Below, in pieces: positions 45,101 to 55,145 of a stretch of DNA of 64,000 bases; within the stretch, counting starts at the first letter, position 1, and each line of letters starts with the position of its first letter. Origin of the DNA: Diplonema papillatum (taxonomy: Eukaryota; Euglenozoa; Diplonemea; Diplonemida; Diplonemidae). The notes below the pieces were generated by a model that was given only the letters and a program-made list of their open reading frames with translations, ran no database searches and had not been told where the DNA came from. The stretch is taken from assembly GCA_030068145.1 (NCBI GenBank), contig JAPJBO010000095.1, positions 62,001 through 126,000 of the forward strand, given 5' to 3'. The position numbers and the translations under genes were made by a program.

Positions 45101-48100
45101 GGAAATCATCATCTTGGCGCACGGCCAGCGTCAATGAAGGAGTCGACGAAGGCGCGCGCAGGCGAAGGGAAAAGAAAGCACCGACTACCGGAGCGGGAAA
45201 TATACGCAAATCCGATAGTCATCTTCACTGATGATGTTACAGAAGTCATCAAAGCGATACGGCCCACTGCGAGGACTCCTGACTTCTCGCCAAAGTTTCT
45301 GCTGAAGATGGAAGACCATGCGATCGAAGCGAAGTCAGTTGAACTAAGCAGATGGGTTCGTAAGGGTGTTCCCGAGCGAGTGGCATGGATGTTTCTCTAT
45401 GGAAATGAAAGATCATGAGGGCTCCGATCCGATTCCCCCAGGGGCCGCCTCATTGCATCCAGAGCCGTGCCTGAGCCTTCGCAACCGTCCCTGTTCGTCG
45501 AACCCATAGCGGGCAGGCGGGGCGCCCGGCGGCAACGAGCAGTGCTGTACTTCGCTTTTCGCGCGCTTCAGCGCACATATCCCTAACCATCATTGCATCG
45601 TTGCAGGAAATCATGGGTTTTTTTTTTTTTTTGCATCGTTACATCGTTGCATGATCGTTGCTCACTATGGTAGGCATAGGGCAACCATGCAACGATGCAG
45701 TGCGACGATGTAGTGCAACGATGTAGTGCAACGATGCAGTGCAACGATGTAGTGCAACAATGTAGTGCAACGATGCAACGATGCGATGTCGTGCAACGAT
45801 AGGAGTAACAAACCATAGGTTTGAACTGCGTATGCAGCAGTAGTGCAGCTATAGGACACAATGCAACGATGCAATGGTTGGTTGGTTCAGTATGTTGTTG
45901 CAACTACCTGTGATGAACCAAGTGGATGGTGATGATGATGATGATGATGATGATGAGCTGGCGTGTCGGCTGATGAAGCCAGTGACAGCGACGTGAGCGA
46001 CTCTTCGGTGGATGACACTTCTTCGGCGGACGACGACGTTTCATCTCTTGATGAGAAACCTCTTTCGCAATCGCGTGTTCCCGTGCAAGTCCGGCCTCGG
46101 GAGACAGCAGAAGTGACCCCTGCACCAGTGAATACAGAGCCAGAATCGTTGCTGACCCAGGCATCTGCACCAACCGCAAAGGCAGGAAAAGTGCGAAAGG
46201 CCGCTGCTGCTGGTCTCTCGAGCTTTGGCTTCACGGTAGGTGCTATCCGCCAAGAAGACGTGTACTAGTAATTATTCGTCTTTGGGCAGTACCTACCACC
46301 CCCCGTGTTTAAGATCGCGCCCTCCCCCCCCGTGTATAAGATCGGTTTTTTTGAGAAATGAGGGCGATCTTATACACGGGGGGGGAGTGGGGTGGGGTCC
46401 CGCGCAGCGGGAAAGTTTTTTTTTGGGCGTTCTTACTGTGGGGGGGGGGGGGCAGCGCTCTTGTTAAGGATCAGCCACTTTGGCCGGATGGCCGGATAAA
46501 CCAGACCCCCCTCCCCCCCCCCCTCTACAGTGCAGTTGCCTTGGAGGCTGGGTGGTCAAATTCTCTAAGGTGAAATGGTCCAAATTCCCTGGCAAAAGTG
46601 GGCCCACAAAAATTTTCCAAAGTGTGGTATTTGGGGTATTTGGGGCAAAAAAAAAATTTTTTTTTCTGACCGCCCACCATGGTGACCACCTTAGAGTGTG
46701 ACAGGTAGCGTCTCCCCCCTCCACAGTGAAAATAGCCTGGGGGAGGGGGGGGGGGGGTCAGCCGGCTGATGGATGGATGGATGGTTCTTAACAAGATGCC
46801 TGGGGGGGGGGGGGGGGGGTTCAGGGCCCCGCGCAGCGGAAAAACAATTTTGGGGTGTTTTTTGTCTCCCCCCCGTGTTTAAGATTTAAGATCGTCCCCC
46901 CCCGTGTATAAGATCGGTTTTTTGGGGGGGCGATCTTAAACACGGAAAAACGCGATCTTAAACACGGGGGGGGGTAGGTATGTAGATATTTCGAGACTGG
47001 AGGTCCTATGAACGTGCAATGTGAATAGCCTCTATTCGAGCCAACCCGGCTTTTTTGGTGCAAAAGTGTATTGTTTTTTGGAAAGCGCCGAGCTAGCTTT
47101 TTTTTCCCGTCCAAAAGGTATGCGGGTGGCACAGTGACCGGGCGTCGGCCTCCAGGCCGGCGGGCCCGGGTTCGGACCCCGCCCATGACACTTTTCCGGT
47201 CGAAGATTGTTTTCGAGGTTTTGTTGCATTTCCGGGTCCAATGTGCCCGAAATTTGCGTTTTTGCAAAGTTTCTCAGTATCTCGCGGTATTTGGGTCACC
47301 ACGGGAAACGGAGTCGGGGGGGCCCGGGGGGATCTCCCCCCCGGCTACTGGCGCCGAACTTGCCACCAGAACCCGAACTTTGCTTCGCCCGAACTTAGCT
47401 TCGCCCACTTTGCTTCACCCAGAACTTATCTTCGCCCAGACTTTGTTTCGCCCGAACTTTGTTTCGCCCGAACTTAGCTTCACCAGAACTTTGCTTCACC
47501 CGAACTTAGCTTCGCCCGAACTTTGCTTCACCAGAACTTAGCTTCGCCCGAACTTTGCTTCACCAGAACTTAGCGCAGCATGAGCCAGCGGTACGACACG
47601 TCGCGAGACGCGTGAAGGCCCTGTGCGACGACCCGCACACCGCCCGGTGGTCAACGCTGATTTCGACGTATCTCTGACTAAGAAGGTCGGCTCTGAAACA
47701 GTCTATATGAGAGAAGTGGTCACTAGCAATAGCTTTGTCTGCATTTTCTTCCTTACATCTTGAACATTTTCACGTCAAAATCTTTTGAAAAAAAACGAGG
47801 ATCCCCGAGCAAATATTTGCACCTTTACGGATGTGTGGCATGATGATTCTCGCTAAATCGGAGAGAGTCAAAGTTGAAGAGTGAAAACTCGTGTTTGTGA
47901 GTACATCGACCACGCACTCACGCTACACGTGGCGCTCTCTTCGCAACACCCACACTTTCGTTTGTATGGTCGGCGCCACAGTTGGAAAACATTGGCCAGG
48001 TGTGCCAGGTACTCGTTCAGGAACTGATGCAGCATCGTCTTGTACTCAAGAGAGAACGTTGGATCATCTTCATCTGCTTGACGTTCGTCTTGTCCTCTCA

Positions 48101-48935
48101 GGAAGCCAGCCTGCTCCGCTGTTTTGCAGGTCCTGGTTGCTGGTTGCACGCATGGAAGACAACTTCCTTCACTTTGTCGGGGAGAGTGCGATCAGTTCGC
48201 AAAAGATTGTGTGGGGCCACACCTGGTCTTCAGCCAAAATCGCTCGTTGTGTGCGAAGACGCCGTTCATCGTCATCTTCTGCGCAATGTCATCGAGCAGA
48301 GAAAATGATAACGACATCAACCGAGGACCGATGGTGAAATTATCGGTCGACACGTGGACTTGTGTCACCGTGTCGTTGACATCTTCCAACAGCAAGTATC
48401 CTCCGCGTCGTGGGGGGCCGAATTTGTTGAGCACGACGCAGTAGTACAAGTCGAGGTCTACGCCGACGGCTATTGGGATACTGCCGTTTCGTTCCTCTAT
48501 CAGATTGTACATTGCGAACCCGGTTTGCTCAAAAAAAGCAAGCGTGTTCTTCGGCTGCGGGGAGAGGACAAGATCCTGGTCAACAACCCTGACATACCCA
48601 CCGAGCATGTTGAAGGTGTCCCCCACGGTATCGGACATCTGGCTGATCAACAGCTCCATCATCGCGCTTTGCAGTGTCACCGCCGTTGCTACGGTAAGCT
48701 CCTCGGTCAGTGTAATCACGGCACCCAACTCGGCTACGTTCCTCTCGTACGCATCGTCTAGCGCATTATCGTAGGTTCTCGACACCAGAGTAACCGAGAT
48801 GGCCACTGCCAGGGCCAACGCTGCCGCCGAAATGGCCGGGAACACCAGCCTGATGGACAAGCCGGAAGGCTTCTTCCGGTCCTTTTTCCTCGCCGCCTTC
48901 TCTGCGTCGTACGGAGTCACGGCGTGGCTGGGCAT
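39178..48935 (-). CDS. Receptor-type adenylate cyclase 2 with tandem cyclase domains (3-prime end open)
   Basis: Exons are 48935-48223, 44237-43646, 43322-42165 and 39765-39178, 1,017 codons so far. The chain aligns with cyclase 1 throughout. It has a basic cytosolic start, a TM helix at about residues 27-50, an extracellular region, a second TM helix near 444-470, a HAMP-like linker (FKAYVPNAVL) and cyclase domain 1. That domain has Asp552, Lys591, Asp595, Asp667, Asn674 and Arg678, the full set for an active adenylate cyclase. Domain 2 reads GSALIVAWN where a metal-binding Asp would be, and lacks the Asn/Arg pair. Exon 1 to 2 splices in phase 2 and restores WLKTRYYTDVQGVIALY against WIKPLIFSDYGW of the paralogue. 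The gene spans nearly 10 kb because of repeat-filled introns. Confidence 0.88.
40034..41653. mobile_element. 1.6-kb foldback element with ~550-bp inverted arms
   Basis: The left arm (40034-40582) and right arm (41089-41653) are near-identical in inverted orientation, from GATGCCAAAAGG at the tips to TTTGGCGCCCACTTTCAC at the inner ends. The 506-bp centre is unique. CATATG lies 4-6 bp outside both tips. Such long arms with a short unrelated centre are typical of foldback or capture-type elements. A C-run in the right arm shows slippage relative to the left. Confidence 0.85.
40713..40925 (+). CDS. Small frame in the centre of the foldback element
   Basis: A 70-codon frame ending GEACFKNMK, within the unique centre and antisense to the host gene. 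Cys residues and an Ala/Lys/Glu-rich second half give it a protein-like look, but no family is recognised. It could be a captured host fragment or chance. Confidence 0.2.
   Translation: MCAPHSLSDQAHCTERACHTSLGSCAACAKSSSEKHFAAMGEKDARREDIARKALKACPESGEACFKNMK
43323..43645 (-). other. Intron 2 of cyclase 2
   Basis: GCGCAG|GTACCTCC to AACGACAG|GAAGAC, 323 nt, phase 0, just before the second TM helix. Cyclase 1 has no intron here. Confidence 0.85.
44258..44320 (+). repeat. Dispersed repeat family C, partial copy
   Basis: TTTTTAGCGTTTATTTGTGG then ATTCGGTATTTTAAATC resembles 10447-10490 and 59735-59780. It lies 20 bp inside the intron from the exon 2 acceptor. Confidence 0.55.
44491..44675 (-). 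repeat. tRNA-derived SINE-like repeat, copy 2
   Basis: On the minus strand: TGGCACCGGGTATTTG (A-box-like), GGCCCGGAGGCCCG, B-box GGGTTCGAACCC, CTCTTTTCCGGTCGAAAATGG, then the shared body with CCCGAAAATTGCG and TCTCAATATCTCGCGG. It has the best preserved B-box of the family. Confidence 0.78.
44903..45418 (+). CDS. Antisense frame in cyclase 2 intron 1, unassigned
   Basis: A 171-codon frame. Its second half (NPIVIFTDDVTEVIKAI, FSPKFLLKMED, VRKGVPERVAWMFLYGNE) reads like a folded protein. An overlapping frame at 44940-45137 may be its real upstream part after a frameshift. No family is recognised. It may be a transposon remnant or an antisense gene nested in the intron. Confidence 0.3.
   Translation: MFRNCSRQYRCTIEEKKGRCGAASVGRERGVVLVYYAHQHSAHFDFVWGNSSLASWTPGEDVVSRSGNHHLGARPASMKESTKARAGEGKRKHRLPEREIYANPIVIFTDDVTEVIKAIRPTARTPDFSPKFLLKMEDHAIEAKSVELSRWVRKGVPERVAWMFLYGNERS
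45687..45800 (+). repeat. 13-bp minisatellite (TGCAACGATGTAG)
   Basis: About eight units alternate between GATGTAGTGCAAC and GATGCAGTGCAAC. Related ATCGTTGCAT motifs extend over 45583-45880 in both orientations. All frames are open, producing meaningless Cys/His/Ser-rich translations. Confidence 0.9.
45931..45955 (+). repeat. GAT trinucleotide microsatellite
   Basis: Eight uninterrupted GAT units directly before the acidic frame at 45963-46268. Confidence 0.95.
45963..46268 (+). CDS. Antisense acidic frame in cyclase 2 intron 1, unassigned
   Basis: A 101-codon frame starting at a GTG after an in-frame stop. The first third is rich in Asp/Ser (SDSDVSDSSVDD), the rest Ala/Pro/Lys with an end reading SSFGFTVGAIRQEDVY. 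The composition is protein-like. It may be an exon or remnant of an element that inserted in the intron. It ends 23 bp before a C-rich TIR element. Confidence 0.25.
   Translation: MSADEASDSDVSDSSVDDTSSADDDVSSLDEKPLSQSRVPVQVRPRETAEVTPAPVNTEPESLLTQASAPTAKAGKVRKAAAAGLSSFGFTVGAIRQEDVY
46292..46978. mobile_element. 687-bp element with CCTACC...CGTGTTTAAGATCG ends
   Basis: The left end CCTACC-ACCCCCCGTGTTTAAGATCG is mirrored by the right end CGATCTTAAACACG...GGTAGG. A TA dinucleotide flanks both sides, as in Tc1/mariner-like insertions. Inside are further inverted copies of CCCCGTGTATAAGATCG (46325/46366 and 46870-46970), so this may be several nested copies. No transposase frame is seen. Poly-C and poly-G runs are frequent. 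Confidence 0.65.
46991..47080 (+). repeat. Dispersed repeat family B, copy 2
   Basis: Matches 10059-10150 from TCGAGACTGGAG to GTGTATTGTTTT. Here it is sandwiched between the 687-bp element and SINE copy 3. Confidence 0.85.
47121..47300 (+). repeat. tRNA-derived SINE-like repeat, copy 3
   Basis: GCGGGTGGCACAGTGACCGG head, GGCCTCCAGGCCGG, B-box GGTTCGGACCCC, then CACTTTTCCGGTCGAAGATTG and the shared body TGCCCGAAATTTGCG ... TCTCAGTATCTCGCGG ... TTTGGGTCACC. It is followed by the same type of GC-rich tract as copy 1. Confidence 0.8.
47377..47575 (+). repeat. ~16-bp minisatellite (GAACTTTGCTTCGCCC)
   Basis: About 12-13 units alternate between GAACTTWGCTTCRCCC variants, some 15 bp. The plus frames translate as degenerate Pro/Leu/Phe repeats and are not genes. 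Confidence 0.92.
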
Positions 48936-49379
48936 CTTCCTTTGTGGTTGAAAAAAAGAGCTTCAGTCTTGGAGAGAGGAGTGGGGGGAGTGGGTGTTGT
49001 TTGTTTGCTTTGTAATTGATTGCTTATTTTCGTCGTTTGATTATTTTCTTTTGTTTGCTTTTGTGTAAGGCTGGATTGAGGTATTATAGTGATAACCTCT
49101 CACGCATGCGGGGGGCGTTGCAAGAACGTGTTTGGAACGATTATGCGGCAACACCGCACTGAGCCTATCTGCATTGTGTTGCAGGCGGAACCTATCTGTG
49201 TACACCGGTCGTGTTTACGACGGTCTGTATGAACGTGCCATCCAACTCGGCTGTGTTCATGTCGAACGCCATGTCCCGCCGTATCGTGAGTAGTGAGCCA
49301 CCAGAACGACCGAGATTGCCACTGCAAGTTTGGATTAGAAAGCTAAGAAGGAAGTACTACTAGAAAGAAAAGCTAAGAA
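48936..49379. other. Upstream region of cyclase 2, no clear promoter
   Basis: CTTT- and TTTG-rich DNA follows the start codon on the upstream side. A member of the GCAAGAACGTG repeat family lies at about 49112-49195. No ACTAG cluster like that of cyclase 1 is present. Confidence 0.4.
49112..49195 (+). repeat. Dispersed repeat family E, partial copy
   Basis: TTGCAAGAACGTGTTTGGAA and AACACCGCACTGAGCC, resembling 58742-58800 and 62613-62700. Confidence 0.6.
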
Positions 49380-49640
49380 TCTGTGGCGATAATCAGCGTC
49401 GCGGTTATCTTTTCACACGTGATGTGTCATGCTTTCACCTCTACAGCTCGTCTTGACCGTCGCGTTCAAGCGCGCGCTTGGTGCTTCGCTTCTCCTTCGA
49501 CTGCTCGTCCAGCTTCATCGGCTGCGCTCAATACCTGCTTCTTTACGGCGCTTGGGCGATGGCCGTGTTGTCTTCTGTGGAGTTGCCGAGGTTAATCGTC
49601 GCTTCTTCGTCTCGGCTTCCGAGGCCGGGTTTGGCCACAA
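49380..49640 (-). repeat. Dispersed repeat family A, copy 4
   Basis: The reverse complement matches 490-735, ending in ATTATCGCCACAGATTCTT. It keeps the peptide DEEATINLGNSTEDN and its TAA stop at the same place as copy 1. The terminal TTTGCAT is altered. Confidence 0.8.
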
Positions 49641-52600
49641 AAGACAGACACCCGGTCAGTCCGTACCAATCCTTCAGACCTGATGAGCCGACCCTTGCAG
49701 TAAGGCACAAGAAGTCAATGCATTTTTCCATATGCGAAAGTCTGCCGCTTGCTATAGGTAGCAGGGGGGCTCAGTTGGTTCGCAGGTTGCCTCTGATTCA
49801 CCTAAGTTACACTCTTGTCTCGGGTCGTCCAACTTTATCAACTAAATGTCATCAGTCTTTCGTCGCTGGTTTATCGCGGCTTCATCTCTGGTTGTCCACT
49901 GAATATCTATACTTCATCTCATGTGTCCACAGGGTTTAACGCTGGCTCCTCCAAAATTCATCCATGATTGTTCTTTGTTTCAAGATGCTTCTGACTCCCA
50001 GGGTGACAACAAACGGGCAGGAATCCAGAGCTAGCCACTCAAGAAAGAGTAAAGAAAAACGAGAAAGAACGAAAGGAAAAATAGGGGGGGTGCAAGATCG
50101 TGCTTGGAATGGCGTGGACTCAATACATGTGCCCTGTGGAAGCTCCACGGGCACATGAGGCGGGCCATCCAGCGCCGAACGTGAGAGTCTGCAGGTCAGA
50201 ATCCACCCCCACTTCAGTACCTCCACATCCAGTACTGCTTGCGGTACTTGTGCCCTTCGGTGTTGTATGCAACACAAGAGCGGCTAGCTGCAGCCCTCAG
50301 GGAAACCGCATCGTGTACGGACGATCTCCACAACCTGGAAGAAGGGAGGCGCCTTTCATCCACACCTTTTACAGCAACGGAGTACAGTCGTTGTATCTGC
50401 CACGGGCTGCGTCTCAACTATTTCTCGTGCGACGCAGATGAACTGCGGCTAAAATAGTCGGCGGTCTCCTCGAGCACTTCCTACGAAGCAGATGCGGCTC
50501 GAAGAAATGGTAATCGTGGAAAACTGGAAAACGGAAAAAAGAAACTTGGGAGAAATGAGAGAGAACGAGGTTTTCGAACGAGCAGAGTAATAACTAAAAG
50601 AAGGGCGCAGGATTAAGAAGGAGAAACAAAAAAACGCTTAGAACTTTGCTTGCGCCCACACACGCGTGCAATCGCCTTTGGAAAAGTAATTATCACGACA
50701 GTTGCGCTTGTTGCCAGACGTGAAAAAGAGAGGGGGGAAAGGAGCAAAATACGAGTACTTTCTTCTTTCCTTTTCTTCTTTTCCTCCAATAATCACAGCA
50801 AGTGTCTGACAAGCCAACCCGAAGCTGGGTTGATTGGTTTATGCGGTTGCTGTACCGGGCGGAACTTGCTTGAGCTCGTTTTTATAGAGTGAAGGCGCTT
50901 GTTTCGTCTCCGGGGGGGGGGACCCTTGACAAAATGGGCTCTTTTTTTCCTTCGAGAGTTATTTCTAATTTAATGCAAACGAGTTAGAAAGAGAAAGATG
51001 GGTGCTTTTTCTTCGTCATTTTTCCTCCGACGACTTGAGTCATTCCACCCAGGGGTGGGTCTGCACCGTGGCGGGTTCTTTACGACTCAGGGAGTTGCTT
51101 CGTCTCTGCTTTTCGGTTTTTTCCCCCCAACGACTTACTTTTACTTTTCTTCCTTCAGCACGAGGCGACAGCTGAAGGGGATGGTGGGGTGGAAATCGTC
51201 CGCAGAACCTCTTGCATATCATGGCTAGCATCAAGTCCTTCAAAACAAAAAAGAAGAGAGAGCAACAATGAAAAGTGGGAGGGCAAGATGCCCATAAGGA
51301 ATGCAACCGTAGAGTCAGAGTCCGCGTTTTGGGCGGTTTGTTCGCCAGGCGGCGTTCTTATGCCTGGCGACTTAGCCATATTTGCTTGCTTATTTTCTTT
51401 TTAGCGTTCTTTTTTGGCGGTTTTTATTTAATTTTTTTTAGAAAAGAGGACGAGGCTTTCTGTAGCGGACCTTCTTATCACTCTCTTTTCACGGCCTCAT
51501 CATTCTCGTATTCGAAGTCCGGCATGCCCATCAAGCTCAGCACACGGGTCAACGCTTACACAATCTTCAGCCGATTGTTGTGAAACCATGGCCTAACAAT
51601 CATTTGGTCTCGCTTCAGGTGCCCACAGGGAAAGCTGGTGCTTGGGGCAGCCAAGGGTTCATGGCGACGTGTTGATCCTTCGATGTCGGCTGCGCTGGGG
51701 GCTGATCAACCTCCTGCCTTCTTGGAAGAGTCCGGCTCGTAGAATAAGCCGTGAATAAAAGCGTCTTATTCGGGCGGGGTGGTGAATTTGTGCATTTCAA
51801 AGGGTGGGTTTTGAGGGGTGGCATAGTTCGGGACGCGTGTCAGGGGTTCTGCACACACGACTAAAGACGCACATTAATCAAGGGAACGGACATGGATGTT
51901 TCGTCACCCACACGTTACTTCAACAGGGTCATATCTGATTTCAACCGAAAACAGCTTATCGAAGCAATGCGACCCCACTGTGTTCTAGCACCAATTTTCT
52001 CTCTTCTTTCGTTTCTCGTACATCTTGTAGCGCACGGCTGGAAAAAGTGACGAAACAGGAAACTCTAACAGTCGCTTGAGACTCCGGGCAATCTGCTCTG
52101 AAAGATGTAGAAACGCTTGTGAACGTTCGCCGGAGTCTCCGGGATTAACGTCTCCATGGAGATTACGATGAGCTGTAGGGTAGCGGTAGGGTCACCCTAC
52201 CCTACAATGAAAGTGCTAGTACAGAGGTAGGTTAGGGCCAGGGGTGGGGGGCTGGCTGAATCAAAGCCGGGTTTTGTACAGTCGGCGGTGGCCTCATTTG
52301 TTGAGCATGCTTTGCAATGCAGTGAGGCGTGCATGTCTTGTTCGTCGCAACTGTCAGTAATACAAAAAGGCTTCTTTTTTTGTTTGTGCGTCGTAGGTAC
52401 ATTGACAACAGGGTTGTTCTCCAGTGGCGTCCGGCCTCAGCCGCTGGTAGGTCAGCCCTGTCTAACCTGAAGCAGGTGACTACGCTGGTGAAATCCGGCA
52501 TTCGGGGGTTTAATCCAGACATATAAGTGCGCATGGCGGTCTGGCAGTGTATCGTTTGGAAGTCCTCTCGCAGCCCCATCACATCAAGCGCGGTTCTAAA

Positions 52601-52814
52601 ACATGGCTTCGAGTGGTGTAAGGCATCTTCAAGGATCGACAGACCAGACCTCGGGGAACGTCCCTGTTCTCGTAAAGAGGGGTGGGAAGCGACTTTTGTG
52701 TTGTTGCAAGATGCGGCGTGAGAAAGAGCTTTGCATTGAAGTGCGGTATCCAATTTGGCTGTGCCAAATACTTCCCCCAGCAAGAGCCTCTGCTTCATAT
52801 GAAATACTCGAAGG

Positions 52815-52892
52815 GTCCCTTTAGAGTCAAAGTTCGCTTGAGATTCCAGTATTTTTTAGAGTTAAAGTTCGCTTGAGATTCCGGGTTGGATT
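52815..52892 (+). repeat. Family F box, two adjacent copies
   Basis: The box AGAGTYAAAGTTCGCTTGA then GAYTCC occurs at about 52821 and 52861. The same box occurs near 56755 and 58504, and partial forms (TTCGCTTGAAA with a G-rich end) near 53956 and 56490. Confidence 0.75.
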
Positions 52893-53069
52893 CCCATTGT
52901 TCTTCTTTGTCTAGTGCTTGCATTCACCACTCCCGGGCTGTTTGCTGGGCTCTCGTGGCACTGCAGTGTGTGGTGCAGCCCCCCAACTAACACTGTGTCC
53001 TGTGTGGGTAAGACAAACAGGATAGTAGCTTCGGTTCCCACGCAACGGCGTGGAGGTTGTTGTTGAACG

Positions 53070-53176
53070 CTTACGCCCGCCGCCAAACCCAGGTTCGCCT
53101 GTGGTTCTTGTGGGCTGCAGCCTTAAGACTTTGCAACTAGCAACTAGCGGTCTCCTCGAGTATTTCTTACAAAAGC
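53070..53176 (+). repeat. Family E, right-half copy
   Basis: CTTACGCCCGCCGCCAAACC, GGGCTGCAG and CTCCTCGAGTATTTCTTACA match 57763-57884 and 58926-59022. Confidence 0.65.
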
Positions 53177-54921
53177 AATCCTAAAAAAACATCGGAAGTT
53201 GTTCTTCGACAGGGTCTCTAACCCTGAGGTCGCCACGTATTTGGTTGTCTTCATCTGCTTTACAGAAAAGCGAATCTCGATCGAATCGCTAAGCAATGAA
53301 ACAAATGGAAGCAATATGATATGAGATTGCTTGCGCTCTAAAAGACTGCGGCATACAATCGATGCTCGGTTTGGTAACAACATTCTTTTTGACCTCTGAG
53401 CGGCATTGTGGTTGTTTCAATAGCAGAAGAATAACATTTGTGGTGCATTGCCGTTTCGGAAGATAAGGGCTTCGTGTCTTTTTTTAGACTGTGTCGTTGA
53501 TTTAGAGTGTCTTTACTTACGAGTGAAAACCGACTGGGGGTTGGTACTGCTTTTCTGAAAGCATTTTTACTAATATTTAGAGTGAAATAATAAGTTTCTG
53601 AGGCTATTCCGCCTGAGTGTCATCCAGTTGAGCGCTGGTAGCACGAATGAAATCGTGAGATTTCGTGGCAGCTTTCGTCGAGAGCAGTGGGAAAGTACCA
53701 ACAGCAGGAGAAGCCGGTCTCGACACCTTTGCTCCAAGTGAAAGCTCTCTCGAGTTTTCTGAGACTGACGCGGCCTGGGCAGAATTAGGCAGCCCCAATG
53801 TGCCTGCAAAGCACTGGGAACTTTTGGGTACATCTACCGCACAGATTAGCATGCACTGCAAAGCAGTGTTGCACGCACCCTGCATACTGGTCTTGCACCG
53901 TGACACCCGCTTTTCAGTGTCGAACCGTCCAGGAAGCGGGCGCAGGGATGGGAGTTCGCTTGAAACTCTGGGGTTTTCAATCACCGGGCCTCGTTCCGGT
54001 GGTTGGACGTTTTGCCCCACAACCAAGCTTCTGAGGGCTGTTCGCCCAGGTTTCCGTAAATACCTTTCTTCCATCTGCCTGGTGGCAGCGGCCCGCCCAT
54101 GTGGATGCTGGCTGGGATCACTTGCATCTTCTCCGGGTCCTCGCTGCTTTCGTTTCCCTCTCTCTGCTGTGGCCATTGCCAAACAGAGGGGGGTGGGAGA
54201 GGCCCGACGCCCTTATTGACTTTGATTTTTTAGAGCTTTTTTGTGGGGTGGGGGTTTTTTTTTCCATTCCATTGTATCTACGCCCCGTGTTGAAAGTACC
54301 GAATAAGGGGACCGTTGTTATTGTTGGGATAAGGAAAAGGTACCGAATAAGGAGAGGGGACTGCCCTTGCGTGCTGTATCGATACAGCATGGCCGGACTA
54401 TGCGTTTCGACAACCTGTTGCGTCTCATGTTTCTGCAATTCCCATCGGCTACTGTGTCTGGCCGAAGCAATTGTTTCACCCGGAAAACCTGAACTGACGA
54501 AGGGAGGCAGTCGTTTGCTTGTTATCCAATGCTCGGGATTTAAGCCGTGCATCGGTGCACCGGTACTTCAAACACGAGGTTGTTTGCGCGTTTTTCGGTT
54601 CGCACAATTAAACGGCGACCACCCACGTGTGCCTCCCCCGGTCGTCAGAAAACGAGCGTTTTGACAAGGGGATGCACCACCTACGACTCCGGCCACATTC
54701 TCTTTCTTGTGGGTCGAAAATGGTTCGCGAAGGATAGCGCAGCAAGAATGACCCTGCGGCGCTGGCCGGAAAACGGCAAGCCGTGTGTAGCACGGGACTG
54801 TTTTCCACCTCCGTCGGAACCCTAGGGGACGCTTGCCCGCTTTGTTGCACTGTGTCCCGTTCTCCAAACATCGAAAGATGCGCGGAGTCAAAAGAAACTG
54901 AATGAAGTCATAAACAAAAAA

Positions 54922-55145
54922 CCTACCCCCCCCCCCCCCCCCCCCCCCCCCGTGTTAGTGTCGCCTCCGTTTAGCCCTTGTCAGTGTCGCCTTTTTGCTT
55001 GAAAACGACGGGAAGACGGATTTCAATAGGGTTCGATGTATTTGCATGAGAATGTCTCATCCTCACCAACGGCTTCCCGTATTAGTGTCGCCTTTTAGGA
55101 AAAGGTGCCTTTAGGTAGGCGACACTAACACTGGGGGGGGGTAGG
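54922..55145. mobile_element. 224-bp element with CCTACC-polyC-GTGTTAGTGTCGCC ends
   Basis: The left end CCTAC plus 26 C then GTGTTAGTGTCGCC is mirrored by GGCGACACTAACAC...GGGGTAGG on the right (14 bp perfect inside the C/G tract). TTAGTGTCGCC repeats internally (near 55082). It is too small to encode protein. The outermost ends resemble those of the 687-bp element at 46292-46978. Confidence 0.7.

Larger units (their letters stand above)
44238..48222 (-). other. Intron 1 of cyclase 2, 4.0 kb of nested repeats
   Basis: GACCAG|GTGTGG to GGCGCAG|GTACTAT, 3,985 nt, phase 2. It holds two SINE-like copies, a C-rich TIR element, families B and C, three simple or tandem repeats and two plus-strand frames. 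Cyclase 1 is continuous at this position. Confidence 0.85.

Noticed and set aside
45583..45903. Cys/His-rich minus-strand frame resembling a zinc protein
   Set aside because: It translates the 13-bp minisatellite; the Cys and His spacing follows the repeat period, not a metal-binding pattern.
47071..47541. 156-codon plus-strand frame
   Set aside because: It runs through the SINE-like repeat and the 16-bp minisatellite.
53604..54219. Overlapping frames of 184 and 192 codons on both strands
   Set aside because: Both strands are equally open, neither resembles a family, and the minus frame contains the translated partial family F box.
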